Positions 43,904 through 53,783 of a stretch of 64,000 nucleotides of DNA are shown in pieces; position 1 is the first letter of the stretch, and each line of letters opens with the position of its first letter. A program made the position numbers and the translations under genes. Source of the DNA: Maridesulfovibrio hydrothermalis AM13 = DSM 14728. Its GTDB lineage: Bacteria; Desulfobacterota; Desulfovibrionia; Desulfovibrionales; Desulfovibrionaceae. The stretch is from positions 2,761,370 through 2,825,369 of the forward strand of contig NC_020055.1 in NCBI RefSeq assembly GCF_000331025.1. Reading direction: 5' to 3'. The notes below the pieces were generated by a model. The model saw only the letters and a list, made by a program, of their open reading frames with translations, ran no database searches and was not told the origin of the DNA.

Positions 43904-44016
43904 GGTAAATCTCCATAAAATTACGTTACCAGAATCAGGGCGATAGAATAGACAGCTGTCCACAAAGGAACAGCCACGCAAGAAGGCAGAACGCCTCCAG
44001 CGGGTGTGTACTGTCT

Positions 44017-44165
44017 TACTCTCTTCCATCCGGACTATAACCGTCGGCTCCGGATTTACACCGGATCTGCTGACCCTTTTTCACCGATTGAAAAAGGCGC
44101 TCGCGGGCTGTCTTTAATAAATAAAGAATCACCGCCGGTGGGGAATTGCACCCCGCCCTGAGAAT
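44017..44165 (-). promoter_or_regulatory. FMN riboswitch (RFN element)
   Basis: On the minus strand it starts with TCAGGGCGGGGTGCAATTCC and CCACCGGCGGTGAT, continues with a variable arm, then GGTCAGCAGATCCGGTG, TAAATCCGGAGCCGACGG and TTATAGTCCGGATGGAAGAG. These are the conserved RFN blocks. It should shut off ribB when FMN is plentiful. Between it and ribB about 110 nt hold the expression platform; on the minus strand this includes repeats of a GCGTTCTGCC-like segment, not resolved further. Confidence 0.95.
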
Positions 44166-44298
44166 AAACACGAGTTATCTACAAAAAATCTGAGCTGTTA
44201 GTCAAGGGGGTATAGTTCACATTTCCTGAAAAAGACACAATACCGTATGCCTGCCTTTTCTTTTCATCTGACGTTAAAAATCCACAATTTCAAATAAC

Positions 44299-44333
44299 AG
44301 CCCTCTGCATCCGAGGACACAGAGGGCTGAAAA
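44299..44333 (-). terminator. Terminator of the SLOG-like gene
   Basis: CAGCCCTCTG and CAGAGGGCTG form a 10-bp stem with a 12-nt loop and A/T-rich flanks, 22 nt after the stop codon. Confidence 0.8.
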
Positions 44334-44354
44334 ATTATTTTTCGAACAAGACTG

Positions 44355-44903
44355 TTAGAAACTGTCAGCAAAAAGCTTTTCAATTGCTTTTCTACCGCAA
44401 TCTTCAAGAAAACGAGTTCCGGTAGCAGTAAAATGTCTATGAGTAATTTTTGGATCACCGCATTTTGCCCAGTTGTCTTTTTCCCATGTAAACCAGCATT
44501 CTTTGTCCTGAGAGAAAACAAAAAGAGGTTTGTTGCAAATTTTTGCAAACTCGGCTCCCCAGCCGGTTCCGCCCTTCACAGTACCATCATCAAGGATATT
44601 GCCGATAATAAAAATTTCATGCCCGCTGTTTACCTGCCAGCAGATAGACTGGAGCACCTTGCGGAAGATAGGCGCACGGGTGAAGTTGCGATTCATGAGT
44701 TTGGAAACATATGTAAGACTTACATCCTTACTCTCCAGCTCTTTTTCTGTAAGCACACGAAGGCCGCGCTGACGGGCATTCTGATGCCCTTCAAAGCTGT
44801 AGTTAACTTCCTGAAGGCCGTATTTTTCAGCATTCACTCCGAACTCGCTTTCAGTGCCGGAAGCACCGCCACTGTATAAAATGAACTCTTTAGGATTACT
44901 CAT
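44355..44903 (-). CDS. SLOG-superfamily-like Rossmann protein of unknown function
   Basis: 182 residues. The first strand and loop, FILYSGGASGTESEFGVNAE, is the glycine-rich nucleotide-binding pattern of SLOG/YspA/DprA-like folds; IFIIGNILDDG and KGGTGWGAEFAKICNKPLFV form the second site, and ATGTRFLEDCGRKAIEKLF closes the fold. Related proteins with the same order of motifs occur in phages and diverse bacteria with no known role; SLOG domains often sense or hydrolyse nucleotides. The ATG at 44903 is chosen for its GGAGGAAG site. It is alone with its own terminator. Confidence 0.6.
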   Translation of the reverse strand: MSNPKEFILYSGGASGTESEFGVNAEKYGLQEVNYSFEGHQNARQRGLRVLTEKELESKDVSLTYVSKLMNRNFTRAPIFRKVLQSICWQVNSGHEIFIIGNILDDGTVKGGTGWGAEFAKICNKPLFVFSQDKECWFTWEKDNWAKCGDPKITHRHFTATGTRFLEDCGRKAIEKLFADSF

Positions 44904-45438
44904 TTCTTCCTCCAGTATTGAGCTTGTGTAAGATTGCGAAGCAGACAGATACCTAAAAAAGATAAAGTCCACAATCAGGAATCACTATTTACTACTATTT
45001 TTACCTGACTTGACCCATACGACAAAAATCTGAACATTTCCACATAAAACAATTAATTCCATAACCTAAGGGCCAACTTTATAAAATAGTGCACAATATG
45101 TTCATCACCGTTGTTACTTTGAATCTTATTCACTAAACATCTACATTCTGCAAATAAAATACGGTTCAAAGTTAAAATTACAACATATACTAGCAGACAC
45201 AACCAATGCACTAAAATAAAAATAACTCACAATTCAATGATGTAATTCTCTTAAAATCAAATATACACTTATAATAACAGCAGATCGACCTACTCAACCA
45301 CAGACCTACACCCTTGTGCATTTTTTCCCACAGATGAGGTCTGGACAAAACCAAAATTTAGTGTATTATGCTATTGTTGATTCGGGCTGGAAAATCTCAA
45401 ACGAAAGTAGCCACGGCCAAACCGTAATGGAGGTTTTT
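44904..45438. other. AT-rich intergenic region
   Basis: 535 bp with no convincing gene, between the SLOG-like gene and a small ORF. The sequence is highly AT-rich. An 8-bp inverted pair (ACTTTGAA near 45117, TTCAAAGT near 45167) is the only structure seen and could be chance. Confidence 0.4.
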
Positions 45439-45612
45439 ATGAATAAAAACAGCAATATCGGAGAAAGTACCGACGCTTTGAAAAAAATGGAAAAGAACGA
45501 CCCTCACAAATATCGTTCGATCAGTAAGAATATTGCTGCCATGGTCAAATCTCTTGATGAACAGGAAAAAAACAATTCTTCTGATCCAAAAGAAGAAGTC
45601 GATCAGGACTGA
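45439..45612 (+). CDS. Small charged hypothetical protein
   Basis: 57 residues starting MNKNSNIGES, rich in Lys, Glu, Asp and Asn, probably helical or disordered, with no signal or membrane segment. The start is set by GGAGG five bases upstream; a longer in-frame start at 45316 has no ribosome site. Not recognised. It is convergent with the TonB-like gene. Confidence 0.5.
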   Translation: MNKNSNIGESTDALKKMEKNDPHKYRSISKNIAAMVKSLDEQEKNNSSDPKEEVDQD

Positions 45613-45693
45613 CAAGTCCGACTCCTAAGAGTCGCTGACTCTACCCAATTTAGCAGTTACTATATTCCGCAAGTAATCAATTCTGCGTCTGAC

Positions 45694-47169
45694 TTACTGA
45701 GAATCAAGCCAGGCGGATATGCTGCTTACAAAATCGCCGGACAAAGAATCTATCCAATCTAGCTCTGTCCCCGCCTTTTCCAAAACAGGTGAGGTCTCAT
45801 CAAGTATGATCAATTGATGGGGGGCAGACTGGAATCCGGTTAGCATCACAGGTATAACTACCTTCCAGTCTACACCGACGTTTCTAAATCCGATGAATGT
45901 TGGAACTCTATCAGGAATTACAGACGCAACCCTTTCTGGATAAAGACCGGCCCCCGGGCTGTCTATTGTCAACACGACAAATCCAAACCGCCCCGCATGC
46001 AGACGTATGCGGGGTATTTTTTCAGGCTTATAGCCTCGCAGCCAGATACCGATTTTAGCAGGATCAACCTTTGCTGAACAACCAAGCTTTTTAACAGCTC
46101 TGGCAAGTACAACCTCATCAAGACTTTCAACAGTTAAAACAACCACCCCGCGACCGCATAAATGCCGTGCTACTTCTGAAAATCGGGCAGGTGGTATCTC
46201 TGCTCCGAATTTTGCCAGAATAATGGCTGGATAACTGCCCTCAGCAGCCGGAACAAACATTTTTCCCTGCTCTGCGTTATCAGAACTTTTAAAATCATCC
46301 ACCCGCCCTTTCACCGGATATTCAGCGGATTCATCAGCCGGAAGCCACATAAAACGATGAATCCAGTGCTCATCTCCGGGCAGAAACACAACTGATCCTT
46401 CAATAGGTTCATCCTCTTCAAAAGAAGGTCCGTAAGTATAAATAAATTCTCCGAAATCACTCTTTTTGAGCTTACGGGTCAGTCCGGTCTTCCTGTCATA
46501 TAAAACCAGCCGGCCATATTCCTGACGTGCATCGATTATTACAACCTGCCGCCCTGCAAAAGTTTCATAATGTCCCCTGAAATCATCTTCGCCGAACCCG
46601 TAACCGGCAAGACTGCCCAGAGAGCGCCCCTCTGCCCCACGTTTAAGCGTGATAGTAGTATTGCCGATGGTGACAGCTTTGCCCTGCTTTAAAACAATAG
46701 CGTTTGATGGAGGTGGTTTCTTATCTATAACAACAGACTCGGGAGATGCTACTGACGCAAGATGATCCGGTCGACTTTGATTCAGCTGCACAGGCTTGTT
46801 TACATCAGATTCAGATTGTACTGTGCGTTGCGCTTTTCTTTCATCTCGTAAACGCTTTGAAAGCGCGGCCTTATACCCGCGAGACCGCAAATTGGCATGA
46901 GTCTCTTTCGCGTCCTTGATCGCCGGTCTGGCAGGAACTTTCTTTGTTTGTTCTGAGGCAATACTAGAAATGTCAACTTCATCTGCTTTAGACTCAGCAA
47001 CGATACTTTTGTGAACTGATACCTCTTCATTTCCTTTTTTTTGGAGCGTAACTAATTCGATATCAAAATGACCGGACCTGCTTTCTAAAATTAAGAAAGT
47101 AGAATTGAAAAGAATAAGCACAATAAGAACGTGCATCAAAAGAGATAAAAAGACTGCCAGATATCTCAA
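45694..47169 (-). CDS. TonB/TolA-like anchored protein with hydrolase-like C-terminal region
   Basis: About 491 residues if TTG 47169 (preceded by AGGAGG) is the start; an ATG at 47223 without ribosome site gives 509. One N-terminal membrane helix (RYLAVFLSLLMHVLIVLILFN) resembles TonB/TolA anchors and is followed by a charged, probably extended periplasmic stretch (about 45-160). The second half is globular: a repeatless beta-rich part (KQGKAVTIGNTTITLKRG), then an alpha/beta part with hydrophobic strands (YPAIILAKFG, GVVVLTVES, KIGIWLRGYKP, FGFVVLTIDSPG) like the core of alpha/beta hydrolases. No GxSxG nucleophile is evident. Function unknown; the gene is alone. Confidence 0.55.
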   Translation of the reverse strand: MRYLAVFLSLLMHVLIVLILFNSTFLILESRSGHFDIELVTLQKKGNEEVSVHKSIVAESKADEVDISSIASEQTKKVPARPAIKDAKETHANLRSRGYKAALSKRLRDERKAQRTVQSESDVNKPVQLNQSRPDHLASVASPESVVIDKKPPPSNAIVLKQGKAVTIGNTTITLKRGAEGRSLGSLAGYGFGEDDFRGHYETFAGRQVVIIDARQEYGRLVLYDRKTGLTRKLKKSDFGEFIYTYGPSFEEDEPIEGSVVFLPGDEHWIHRFMWLPADESAEYPVKGRVDDFKSSDNAEQGKMFVPAAEGSYPAIILAKFGAEIPPARFSEVARHLCGRGVVVLTVESLDEVVLARAVKKLGCSAKVDPAKIGIWLRGYKPEKIPRIRLHAGRFGFVVLTIDSPGAGLYPERVASVIPDRVPTFIGFRNVGVDWKVVIPVMLTGFQSAPHQLIILDETSPVLEKAGTELDWIDSLSGDFVSSISAWLDSQ

Positions 47170-47367
47170 AAGTCCTCCTGTTGATAATTTCACAATATTC
47201 CTGAATAAAAAATATTTCAACATAGAGGATATTTTTTTATTTCATTCCGCTGAGATATAGTTTCAAAAGCTGCTGAATTGAATACCCGCTCAGTCCATAT
47301 TAAGACAATAATTATTTTTTATATTGACACCTGCCTCGAATAAACTTAAATCCAATTTCACTTGAGT

Positions 47368-47444
47368 CGGGATGTAGCGCAGCCTGGCAGCGCACTTGAA
47401 TGGGGTTCAAGGGGTCGGAGGTTCAAATCCTCTCATCCCGACCA
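47368..47444 (+). tRNA. tRNA-Pro (GGG)
   Basis: 77 nt with encoded CCA. Acceptor CGGGATG/CATCCCG, anticodon stem CTTGA/TCAAG with loop ATGGGGT (GGG), T-loop TTCAAAT. The C1-G72 end is typical of proline tRNAs. Confidence 0.93.
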
Positions 47445-47458
47445 CAAGAAGGAACCCC

Positions 47459-47494
47459 AAAAGGCCGCAGAATAAATTCTGCGGCCTTTTTCTT
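47459..47494 (+). terminator. Terminator of tRNA-Pro
   Basis: AAAGGCCGCAGAAT and ATTCTGCGGCCTTT form a perfect 14-bp stem with a 2-nt AA loop and a T-rich tail. Confidence 0.9.
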
Positions 47495-47612
47495 TTTTAC
47501 GTAAATTTAAACAAATCTGGGGCTAAGGGGCAACAAGGATACAGCAAATAAAGAGTTTGCAGCCCAGTCAACTATACTTCAGAGCAGATATTTTTTACTA
47601 TATTTTCCACGT

Positions 47613-47663
47613 AAAAAAACCGGAATCCAAGCATCTGTAACGACACTTAAATTCCGGTTTTTT
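47613..47663. terminator. Terminator downstream of argH
   Basis: AAAAAACCGGAAT and ATTCCGGTTTTTT form a 13-bp stem with a loop of about 24 nt, usable in both directions. The rest of 47495-47754 shows no gene. Confidence 0.7.
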
Positions 47664-47754
47664 CAAAAACAGAATAATCAATCCAATACCGGCCTCTACT
47701 CCACCTGCAACAGGTGTAATCTGCCAATATTCTTTAAATTGCAGACAGCAGTTT

Positions 47755-49134
47755 TTAAGCCAGCCATTCTCTAAGCTCGGCAATCTGAGCTTTAACAGAT
47801 TCCGGCCCTGTCCCTCCGGGAGACACCCTGCGCTTAACTGCAGCTTCATAAGACAAAACTTCAAACACATCTTCATCAATTTTATCTGAAAAAGATTTAA
47901 GTTCCTCAAGACTCATGTCTTCAAGTCCCTTAGCGGTCTTTTCAGCATGGGCAACTGCTGCTCCGGTAATATGATGGGCTTCACGGAATGGTATTCCCTT
48001 GCCCACAAGGTAATCAGCAAGTTCCGTGGCGTTTAGAAATCCTTTTTTAAGAGCTTTTTCCATATTATCAGCATTAAAGCCCATTGCTTCCATCATATCC
48101 GCCATAATAGATACAGATGCATGTACAGTCTTGTCAGCATCAAAGAAAGGCTCTTTGTCTTCCTGCATATCCCTGTTGTAAGCCAACGGCAGCCCTTTCA
48201 CTGTAGTCAACAGGGAAATCAAATCGCCGAAGACCCGACCTGTTTTGCCGCGCATAAGTTCACACACATCAGGATTTTTTTTCTGCGGCATGATGGATGA
48301 TCCGGTGGAAAACGCATCAGGCAGCTTAATAAAACCGAAACAGGGATTAGCCCAGATAATAAGCTCTTCGCATATTCTGCTCAGATGAGTCATAATCAGG
48401 CTTCCGGTGAAAAGTGATTCCATAACAAAATCACGATCAGAAACAGCATCAAGACTGTTGCGGAAAGTGCCTTCCATGCCAAGTTGCTGTGCGGAGAAAG
48501 CGGGGTTAAGCGGGTAGGTTGTGCCTGCAAGAGCTGCTGCGCCTAAAGGGCAGACGTTAGCTCTTTTGATGCAGTCGCAAACACGGCTGTGATCACGTTT
48601 AAACATCCATGCATAAGCAAGCATGTGATGAGCTAGGCTTACAGGCTGAGCTGGTTGCAAATGCGTATAACCGGGCAGCAAAACATCAGTGTTCGCTTCA
48701 GCTTTAGCGGTAAAAACAGCTACAAGTTTCTCCAGAGCAACTTTCCACGCCTCAAGAGAGCGAACAACATGCAAACGGAACGCTGTTGCAACCTGATCAT
48801 TTCTGCTGCGGCCGGTATGCAGTTTGCCACCGACAGCACCTACTATCTCAGTCAGCCTGCTTTCAATATTCATATGGAGATCTTCCATCTCCTTTTTCCA
48901 TTCAAATTTGCCGGATTCGATTTCTTCCAGAACCTGATCAAGCCCTCTGGACAGAGTTTCAGCTTCTTCGGAAGTAAGCACGCCCTGCTCTGCCAGCATT
49001 CTGGCATGGGCTTGTGATCCTGCAATATCTTCACGGTACAGATTCTGGTCATAGCTGACGGATTCTGTGTAATCTTCCACAGATGCAGCTGTTTTCTGAG
49101 CAAATCTGCCGCCCCATAATTTATTATCAGCCAT
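47755..49134 (-). CDS. argH: Argininosuccinate lyase
   Basis: 459-residue last enzyme of arginine synthesis, releasing arginine and fumarate. Seen: [57 protein letters not shown] with a catalytic His, and the superfamily signature [12 protein letters not shown] with the catalytic Ser. Length is normal. The ATG at 49134 has a GAGAGG site; a longer in-frame start reads back into the repeat. It is the last gene of the argF-argG-argH group, with a repeat and a terminator-like hairpin upstream, so it may be transcribed separately. Confidence 0.95.
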   Translation of the reverse strand: MADNKLWGGRFAQKTAASVEDYTESVSYDQNLYREDIAGSQAHARMLAEQGVLTSEEAETLSRGLDQVLEEIESGKFEWKKEMEDLHMNIESRLTEIVGAVGGKLHTGRSRNDQVATAFRLHVVRSLEAWKVALEKLVAVFTAKAEANTDVLLPGYTHLQPAQPVSLAHHMLAYAWMFKRDHSRVCDCIKRANVCPLGAAALAGTTYPLNPAFSAQQLGMEGTFRNSLDAVSDRDFVMESLFTGSLIMTHLSRICEELIIWANPCFGFIKLPDAFSTGSSIMPQKKNPDVCELMRGKTGRVFGDLISLLTTVKGLPLAYNRDMQEDKEPFFDADKTVHASVSIMADMMEAMGFNADNMEKALKKGFLNATELADYLVGKGIPFREAHHITGAAVAHAEKTAKGLEDMSLEELKSFSDKIDEDVFEVLSYEAAVKRRVSPGGTGPESVKAQIAELREWLA

Positions 49135-49149
49135 GTTAACCTCTCGAAA

Positions 49150-49240
49150 TATTGATGCGCATCGCGCTTTAATTGATGATTTCGCCTCCGGCGGCCAAAG
49201 TGGATAACCCATTTTGGAAACCCAGATCGGGTTTAGGCAA
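49150..49240 (-). repeat. Dispersed palindromic repeat, copy C (argG-argH spacer)
   Basis: Contains GATGCGCATCGCGC, the CGCCTCCGGCGG block and AACCCAGATCGGGTTT (a hairpin). On the minus strand the CCGCCGGAGG core and AAACCC/GGGTTT modules are those of copies A and B. It ends 16 nt before the argH start. Confidence 0.65.
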
Positions 49241-49258
49241 TAATAAATCTTCTACAAA

Positions 49259-49303
49259 CAAAAATCCTGCCATATGCCCAAAAAATGGACCGGGCAGGAT
49301 TTT
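49259..49303 (-). terminator. Terminator after argG
   Basis: AAAATCCTGCC and GGCAGGATTTT form an 11-bp stem, T tail on the minus strand (TTTTTG). It would separate argF-argG from argH. Confidence 0.75.
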
Positions 49304-49345
49304 AAAATCCCGGACAGATCAAATCCGCCCGGGAATTATCAGCTA

Positions 49346-50578
49346 TCAGTTATCGCAGCTTTCGCTTTCTTTGATCCAGTTACTGCCTGATGAAGTTTTA
49401 CCCTTGAGTCTTAGACCTACAAGTTTGATAAAACCTTCAGCATCCTTCTGATCATACACTTCGTCTTCTTCGAAAGTTGCGAGATCTTCGCGATACAGGG
49501 AGTAAGGAGATTTACGTCCTTCAGGGATAACATTACCTTTGTAGAGTTTTACCCGTACAGTACCGGTGATATCTTCCTGAGTCTTGTCGATCATGGCCTG
49601 AAGCGCAACACGCTCAGGAGCATACCAGTACCCGTTGTATATCATTTCAGCATACTTGGGGATCAGGCTGTCTCTGAGATGCATAACTTCGCGGTCCATG
49701 CACAGACCTTCAAGATCGCGATGTGCAACGTGGATGATGGTTCCCCCGGGTGTTTCATATACCCCGCGTGATTTCATACCTACAAATCTGTTTTCGACCA
49801 TATCAACACGGCCGATACCGTGTTTACCGCCAAGTTCATTGAGTTTTTCAATGAGTGCTGCCGGAGAGAATCTTGTGCCGTTGATGGCGATAGGATCACC
49901 GTTTTCAAAATCAATGGTAATAACTTCAGGCTCATCAGGAGCGTGTTCAATTGGAGTGCAGTATCTGTACGACTCAGGAGAAGGTGAATTCCAAGGATCT
50001 TCAAGCTCGGAACCTTCAAAGCTTACGTGCAGCAGATTGGCATCCATAGACCATGGTTTTTTGCGGGTTGAGGGAATTTCAATTCCATTCTCCTTCGCGT
50101 AATTCATAAGGTCGGTGCGGGATTTCAGATCCCACTCACGCCAAGGAGCAATATTTTTGAGTCTGGGATTCATCCCCATAGCCCCGAGTTCAAAACGCAC
50201 CTGATCATTACCTTTTCCGGTTGCACCGTGAGCTACAGCCTGTGCGCCTTCGCTTTCAGCGATTTCAACCATTCTTTTAGCGATCAAAGGGCGCGCAATG
50301 GATGTTCCGAGCAGGTAGCGGCCTTCATAAATGGCCCCGGCGCGGAAGCAGGGAAAAATAAAATCACGTGCAAACTCTTCACGCAAGTCTTCAACAAACG
50401 CCTTGCTTGCACCGGTGCTCAGAGCCTTTTCTTCGATGCCGTCGAGTTCCTCCCCCTGACCAAGGTCAGCAGTCAGAGTGATGACTTCGCAGTTATACTC
50501 GTTTTTGATCCATTTCAAAATAATGGAGGTATCAAGTCCCCCGGAATAAGCCAATACTACTTTTTCAATCTTGCTCAT
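49346..50578 (-). CDS. argG: Argininosuccinate synthase
   Basis: 410-residue enzyme joining citrulline and aspartate with ATP. The N-type ATP site is [18 protein letters not shown], followed by [23 protein letters not shown] and [26 protein letters not shown], all family signatures. Length is at the usual 400-410. Its ATG lies 21 bp after the argF stop, indicating co-transcription with argF. Confidence 0.96.
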   Translation of the reverse strand: MSKIEKVVLAYSGGLDTSIILKWIKNEYNCEVITLTADLGQGEELDGIEEKALSTGASKAFVEDLREEFARDFIFPCFRAGAIYEGRYLLGTSIARPLIAKRMVEIAESEGAQAVAHGATGKGNDQVRFELGAMGMNPRLKNIAPWREWDLKSRTDLMNYAKENGIEIPSTRKKPWSMDANLLHVSFEGSELEDPWNSPSPESYRYCTPIEHAPDEPEVITIDFENGDPIAINGTRFSPAALIEKLNELGGKHGIGRVDMVENRFVGMKSRGVYETPGGTIIHVAHRDLEGLCMDREVMHLRDSLIPKYAEMIYNGYWYAPERVALQAMIDKTQEDITGTVRVKLYKGNVIPEGRKSPYSLYREDLATFEEDEVYDQKDAEGFIKLVGLRLKGKTSSGSNWIKESESCDN

Positions 50579-50599
50579 CTTATTAAACCTTCTAAATTC

Positions 50600-51577
50600 T
50601 TACTCAATGGTGTGCATATGTGGAACAGCCTGAACAGGTCCGAGAAGCTGGGATACAGCTTCGAGATCAACTTCAATGCCGTTGATCGCCCATTCAAGGA
50701 TTGCTTTCTGCATGTGCAGTCTGTTCTCAGCCTGATCAAAAATGATTGATCTTGGACCGTCCAGAACTTCTGCGGTAACTTCTTCACCTCTGTGGGCAGG
50801 CAAACAATGCATAACCTTGCAATCAGGGTCAGCATGCTCAAGCAGTTTATCATTAACCTGATACGCAAGGAACGCCATTTCACGTTTCTTCTGCTCATCT
50901 TCCTGCCCCATAGAGGCAAAAACATCGGTATTTACGTAGTGTGCGCCTTTAACGGCATCAACCGGATCATAGCTCAGGTTGATTTTCGCGCCCATAGACA
51001 GTGCGCGGGAAAGAATATCATGGTCAGGCTCATATCCTTTAGGAAAAGCCATAGTCAGGTAGAACGGAAAATAAATAGCGGCATTGATCCATGAATGAGC
51101 CATATTATTGCCGTCACCAACCCATGCGACCTGAACATTATTAAGATCAGGAGTTCTTTCATAAATAGTCAGCATATCACTCATAACCTGACAGGGGTGA
51201 TATCTGTCAGTAAGGGCGTTGATGACCGGAATGGAAGCATTCTGGGCAAGAGTGCGCACTTTGCGCTGACCGAAAGTTCTTACAACCAGAGCATCGGCGT
51301 AGCGGGAAAGAACCTGTGCGGTATCTTCAAGCGGCTCGCTTCTGCCCAGTTGAGACTCTGCCGGAGTCATGAAAATTGAATGGCCGCCGAGCTGCTCAAT
51401 GGCCACGTCGAAAGAAACCCGGGTTCTTGTAGAGGCTTTTTCAAAAATCATGATAATAGTTTTACCCTCAAGGGCATTATTCCTGATTTTCTTATCCTTA
51501 AGCTCTTTTGCTCTAAGCAGGACCTGTCCGAGTTCTGAACGGGGAATATCATTTATTTTCAGAAAATGTCTGATCAT
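50600..51577 (-). CDS. argF: Ornithine carbamoyltransferase
   Basis: 325 residues. Makes citrulline from ornithine and carbamoyl phosphate. Carbamoyl-phosphate loop FEKASTRTRVSF, the ALTDRYHPCQVMSD motif, WVGDGNNMAHSW and CLPAHRGEE (ornithine site with catalytic Cys) are all present. 325 residues is normal, slightly longer than the anabolic average. First gene of the arginine cluster. No ARG-box could be recognised by eye in the 190 bp upstream. Confidence 0.95.
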   Translation of the reverse strand: MIRHFLKINDIPRSELGQVLLRAKELKDKKIRNNALEGKTIIMIFEKASTRTRVSFDVAIEQLGGHSIFMTPAESQLGRSEPLEDTAQVLSRYADALVVRTFGQRKVRTLAQNASIPVINALTDRYHPCQVMSDMLTIYERTPDLNNVQVAWVGDGNNMAHSWINAAIYFPFYLTMAFPKGYEPDHDILSRALSMGAKINLSYDPVDAVKGAHYVNTDVFASMGQEDEQKKREMAFLAYQVNDKLLEHADPDCKVMHCLPAHRGEEVTAEVLDGPRSIIFDQAENRLHMQKAILEWAINGIEVDLEAVSQLLGPVQAVPHMHTIE

Positions 51578-51771
51578 TTTATAACTCCAAGTATATTCTT
51601 AAGGTGAGCTCTTAAAAGCGGCAATCGGGGATTATTGCTCATAAGGCACGCCATTGTAAACCATAATATATGGTGAAACTTAAAAAAACGGAGGTCATTT
51701 GAGAATAATGTAGAAATGCAGCACGTGGACGGTCTTGAAACAGACCGAACTGCACTTAAAACGGGCTGGCC

Positions 51772-52230
51772 TCAGCTGTGCCAACCCACTGTTCGCTGTC
51801 TGAAAACAGGTGCAACAGATTCAACAGCATTATCTGTAAGAGAATACATTTCAGGACCGTGATCATATCCGGCAAGGTGCAGCAGAGCGTGAGCCAGCAA
51901 CCTTACAGTGTGCTCCTGCGGTAATTGACCGTAGAGCCTCGTTTCACGGGAAAGTGTATCCACAGACAAAACTATTTCTCCTAGAAAATTGTTCTGCTTG
52001 AGATCAGGAGTCTCTGAAAAAGGAAAACTGAGCACGTTAGTCGGCCCCACGCATCCCAGAAACTCTTCATTAATCTCTGCAATGGCAGCATCATTGACTA
52101 TTTTTAATTCAAAGTCAAAGCCGGAAAGGCCAAGTGTTTCAAGAAGCAATCCTGCCATATGGTGCAACTCCCGTCTGGTAACGGGAAAATTCGCATCAGG
52201 TATGCATTCTATACTCAGACTCAGCGTCAC
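51772..52230 (-). CDS. ybeY: Endoribonuclease YbeY
   Basis: 152-residue metal-dependent RNase of 16S rRNA 3'-end maturation and ribosome quality control. The zinc site HALLHLAGYDHG (HxxxHxxxxxH) is present, preceded by TNVLSFPFSE and LGEIVLSVDT. It starts 2 bp after the phoH stop; phoH-ybeY is a widely conserved pair. Confidence 0.95.
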   Translation of the reverse strand: MTLSLSIECIPDANFPVTRRELHHMAGLLLETLGLSGFDFELKIVNDAAIAEINEEFLGCVGPTNVLSFPFSETPDLKQNNFLGEIVLSVDTLSRETRLYGQLPQEHTVRLLAHALLHLAGYDHGPEMYSLTDNAVESVAPVFRQRTVGWHS

Positions 52231-52232
52231 TG

Positions 52233-53210
52233 TTAATTCCCCTTACAATCATAAGAGTCATAGGCTTTAACAATGCGGGCCACCAGCGGATGCCTGACCA
52301 CGTCAGTATCTTCAAACTTTATAAAATTTATTCCATCCACATTTTTCAGAATATGGGTGGCCTCAACCAGTCCGGAAGGAGCTTTTCCCGGCAAATCGAT
52401 CTGAGTGATATCTCCGGTAATAACCGCCTTAGAACCGAATCCCAGACGAGTGATGAACATTTTCATCTGTTCGGGAGTAGTATTCTGCGCTTCATCTAAA
52501 ATGACAAATGCATTACTGAGCGTCCGCCCGCGCATGAAAGCCAGCGGTGCAATTTCAATGATATTTTCTTCAATCATATCCTGCACTTTTGCATAATCGA
52601 GCATATCATATAAGGCATCATAAAGCGGACGCATATAAGGATTGACCTTATCAACCAGATCACCGGGCAAAAAGCCCAGCTTTTCTCCAGCCTCAACAGC
52701 CGGGCGGGTGAGAATAATTTTTTTAACCTCTTTACGCTGCAAAGCGTAAACAGCCATAGCAACAGCAAGATACGTTTTCCCCGTGCCGGCAGGCCCGATG
52801 GAGAAAACCATATCATTGTCGCGAATGGCAGAGAAATACGCCCGCTGGGTCAAAGTACGGGGAGTGAGTGTCTTCTTAGATGATACCGCAAAAAGTTCAT
52901 CGCGAAAGATCTTTATAAGATCCGCTCCCGGATCACGACAAAGGATTCTATACGCAGCTTCAACATCCTGCGGAAAAACCTCTTTTCCGGACTTGAGTAC
53001 AGCATACAGCTGATTGAAAGACTTGGCGACCGGATCAATCAGCTCTTCGCTTTCTGCGATAAGATGCAAAGAGTTCCCTCTGCTTTCGATCCTGACGCAC
53101 GACTGGCGGGAGATAAGATCAAGATTGGCATTTTGCGCCCCGAAGAGCACACTTGCCAACCCTACATTATCGAACTCAAGCTTTACATGTATTTTTTCTT
53201 TGTCATCCAT
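52233..53210 (-). CDS. phoH: PhoH-family ATPase
   Basis: 325-residue cytoplasmic ATPase of the PhoL/YbeZ type, a partner of YbeY in rRNA work. An N-terminal KH-like part (about 1-105) precedes the ATPase: Walker A GPAGTGKTYLA, LTRPAVEAGEKLGFLPGDL, and Walker B FVILDEAQNTTPEQMKMF, followed by TRLGFGSKAVITGD. Immediately upstream of ybeY. Confidence 0.93.
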   Translation of the reverse strand: MDDKEKIHVKLEFDNVGLASVLFGAQNANLDLISRQSCVRIESRGNSLHLIAESEELIDPVAKSFNQLYAVLKSGKEVFPQDVEAAYRILCRDPGADLIKIFRDELFAVSSKKTLTPRTLTQRAYFSAIRDNDMVFSIGPAGTGKTYLAVAMAVYALQRKEVKKIILTRPAVEAGEKLGFLPGDLVDKVNPYMRPLYDALYDMLDYAKVQDMIEENIIEIAPLAFMRGRTLSNAFVILDEAQNTTPEQMKMFITRLGFGSKAVITGDITQIDLPGKAPSGLVEATHILKNVDGINFIKFEDTDVVRHPLVARIVKAYDSYDCKGN

Positions 53211-53288
53211 ATAATATTGCCCTGCTAATTATTTTTAAGAAGCAATACGGCAGGACTCAATATTATGCAACAAGGCAGCAAACACCAC

Positions 53289-53657
53289 CTACTGCGAAAG
53301 AAGATCATCAACAGCAGCCAGTATAGCTTTTGAATTAAAAGGCTTGGTGAAAGTATATTTCACCCCGAACATTTTAATCCAGTCAAGCGAATCATAATTC
53401 GCAGAGGAACTGCCGCCGGAAACAGCAATAATTTTTACATCCGGGTTTTCTTTCATCAACTCTCTGACAGTCTGCACTCCTTCTTTTTCCGGCATGAAAA
53501 TATCAGTAATGACCAGATCTATCAAAGCACTGTCATAGTTCTGTATGGCTTTAGAGCCATCCTCAGCTTCCGAGACAACATGACCTTCTTTCTCCAGCAT
53601 TGCCCGAAGCACCTGCCGTGAAATGGGGTCATCATCAACGACGAGAATCCGGGGCAT
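53289..53657 (-). CDS. Single-domain CheY-like response regulator
   Basis: 122 residues, one receiver domain only. Acidic pocket VVDDDP, phospho-acceptor Asp in VITDIFMPEKEG (near 54), the Thr/Ser switch in IAVSGGS and Lys in YTFTKPFN. ATG 53657 has GGAG at 8 nt; a TTG six bases upstream is less likely. No kinase is adjacent; its output partner is unknown. It lies just upstream of phoH on the same strand, so it may end on that transcript's side. Confidence 0.85.
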   Translation of the reverse strand: MPRILVVDDDPISRQVLRAMLEKEGHVVSEAEDGSKAIQNYDSALIDLVITDIFMPEKEGVQTVRELMKENPDVKIIAVSGGSSSANYDSLDWIKMFGVKYTFTKPFNSKAILAAVDDLLSQ

Positions 53658-53783
53658 AAGCAAACTCCTTAATCACAAAAAATTAAAATCAAAAGATATT
53701 GTATATACGTAAACAAATACTGCAACTTTTGATTAATCAGTTAGCTCTAAAAAAAATAAATTTCAAGGGGTATGCCAAAAAAC

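Noticed and set aside
43904-44029. N-terminal extension of ribB into the leader
   Set aside because: It reads through the riboswitch expression platform; the GGAG-preceded ATG at 43903 matches the family start.
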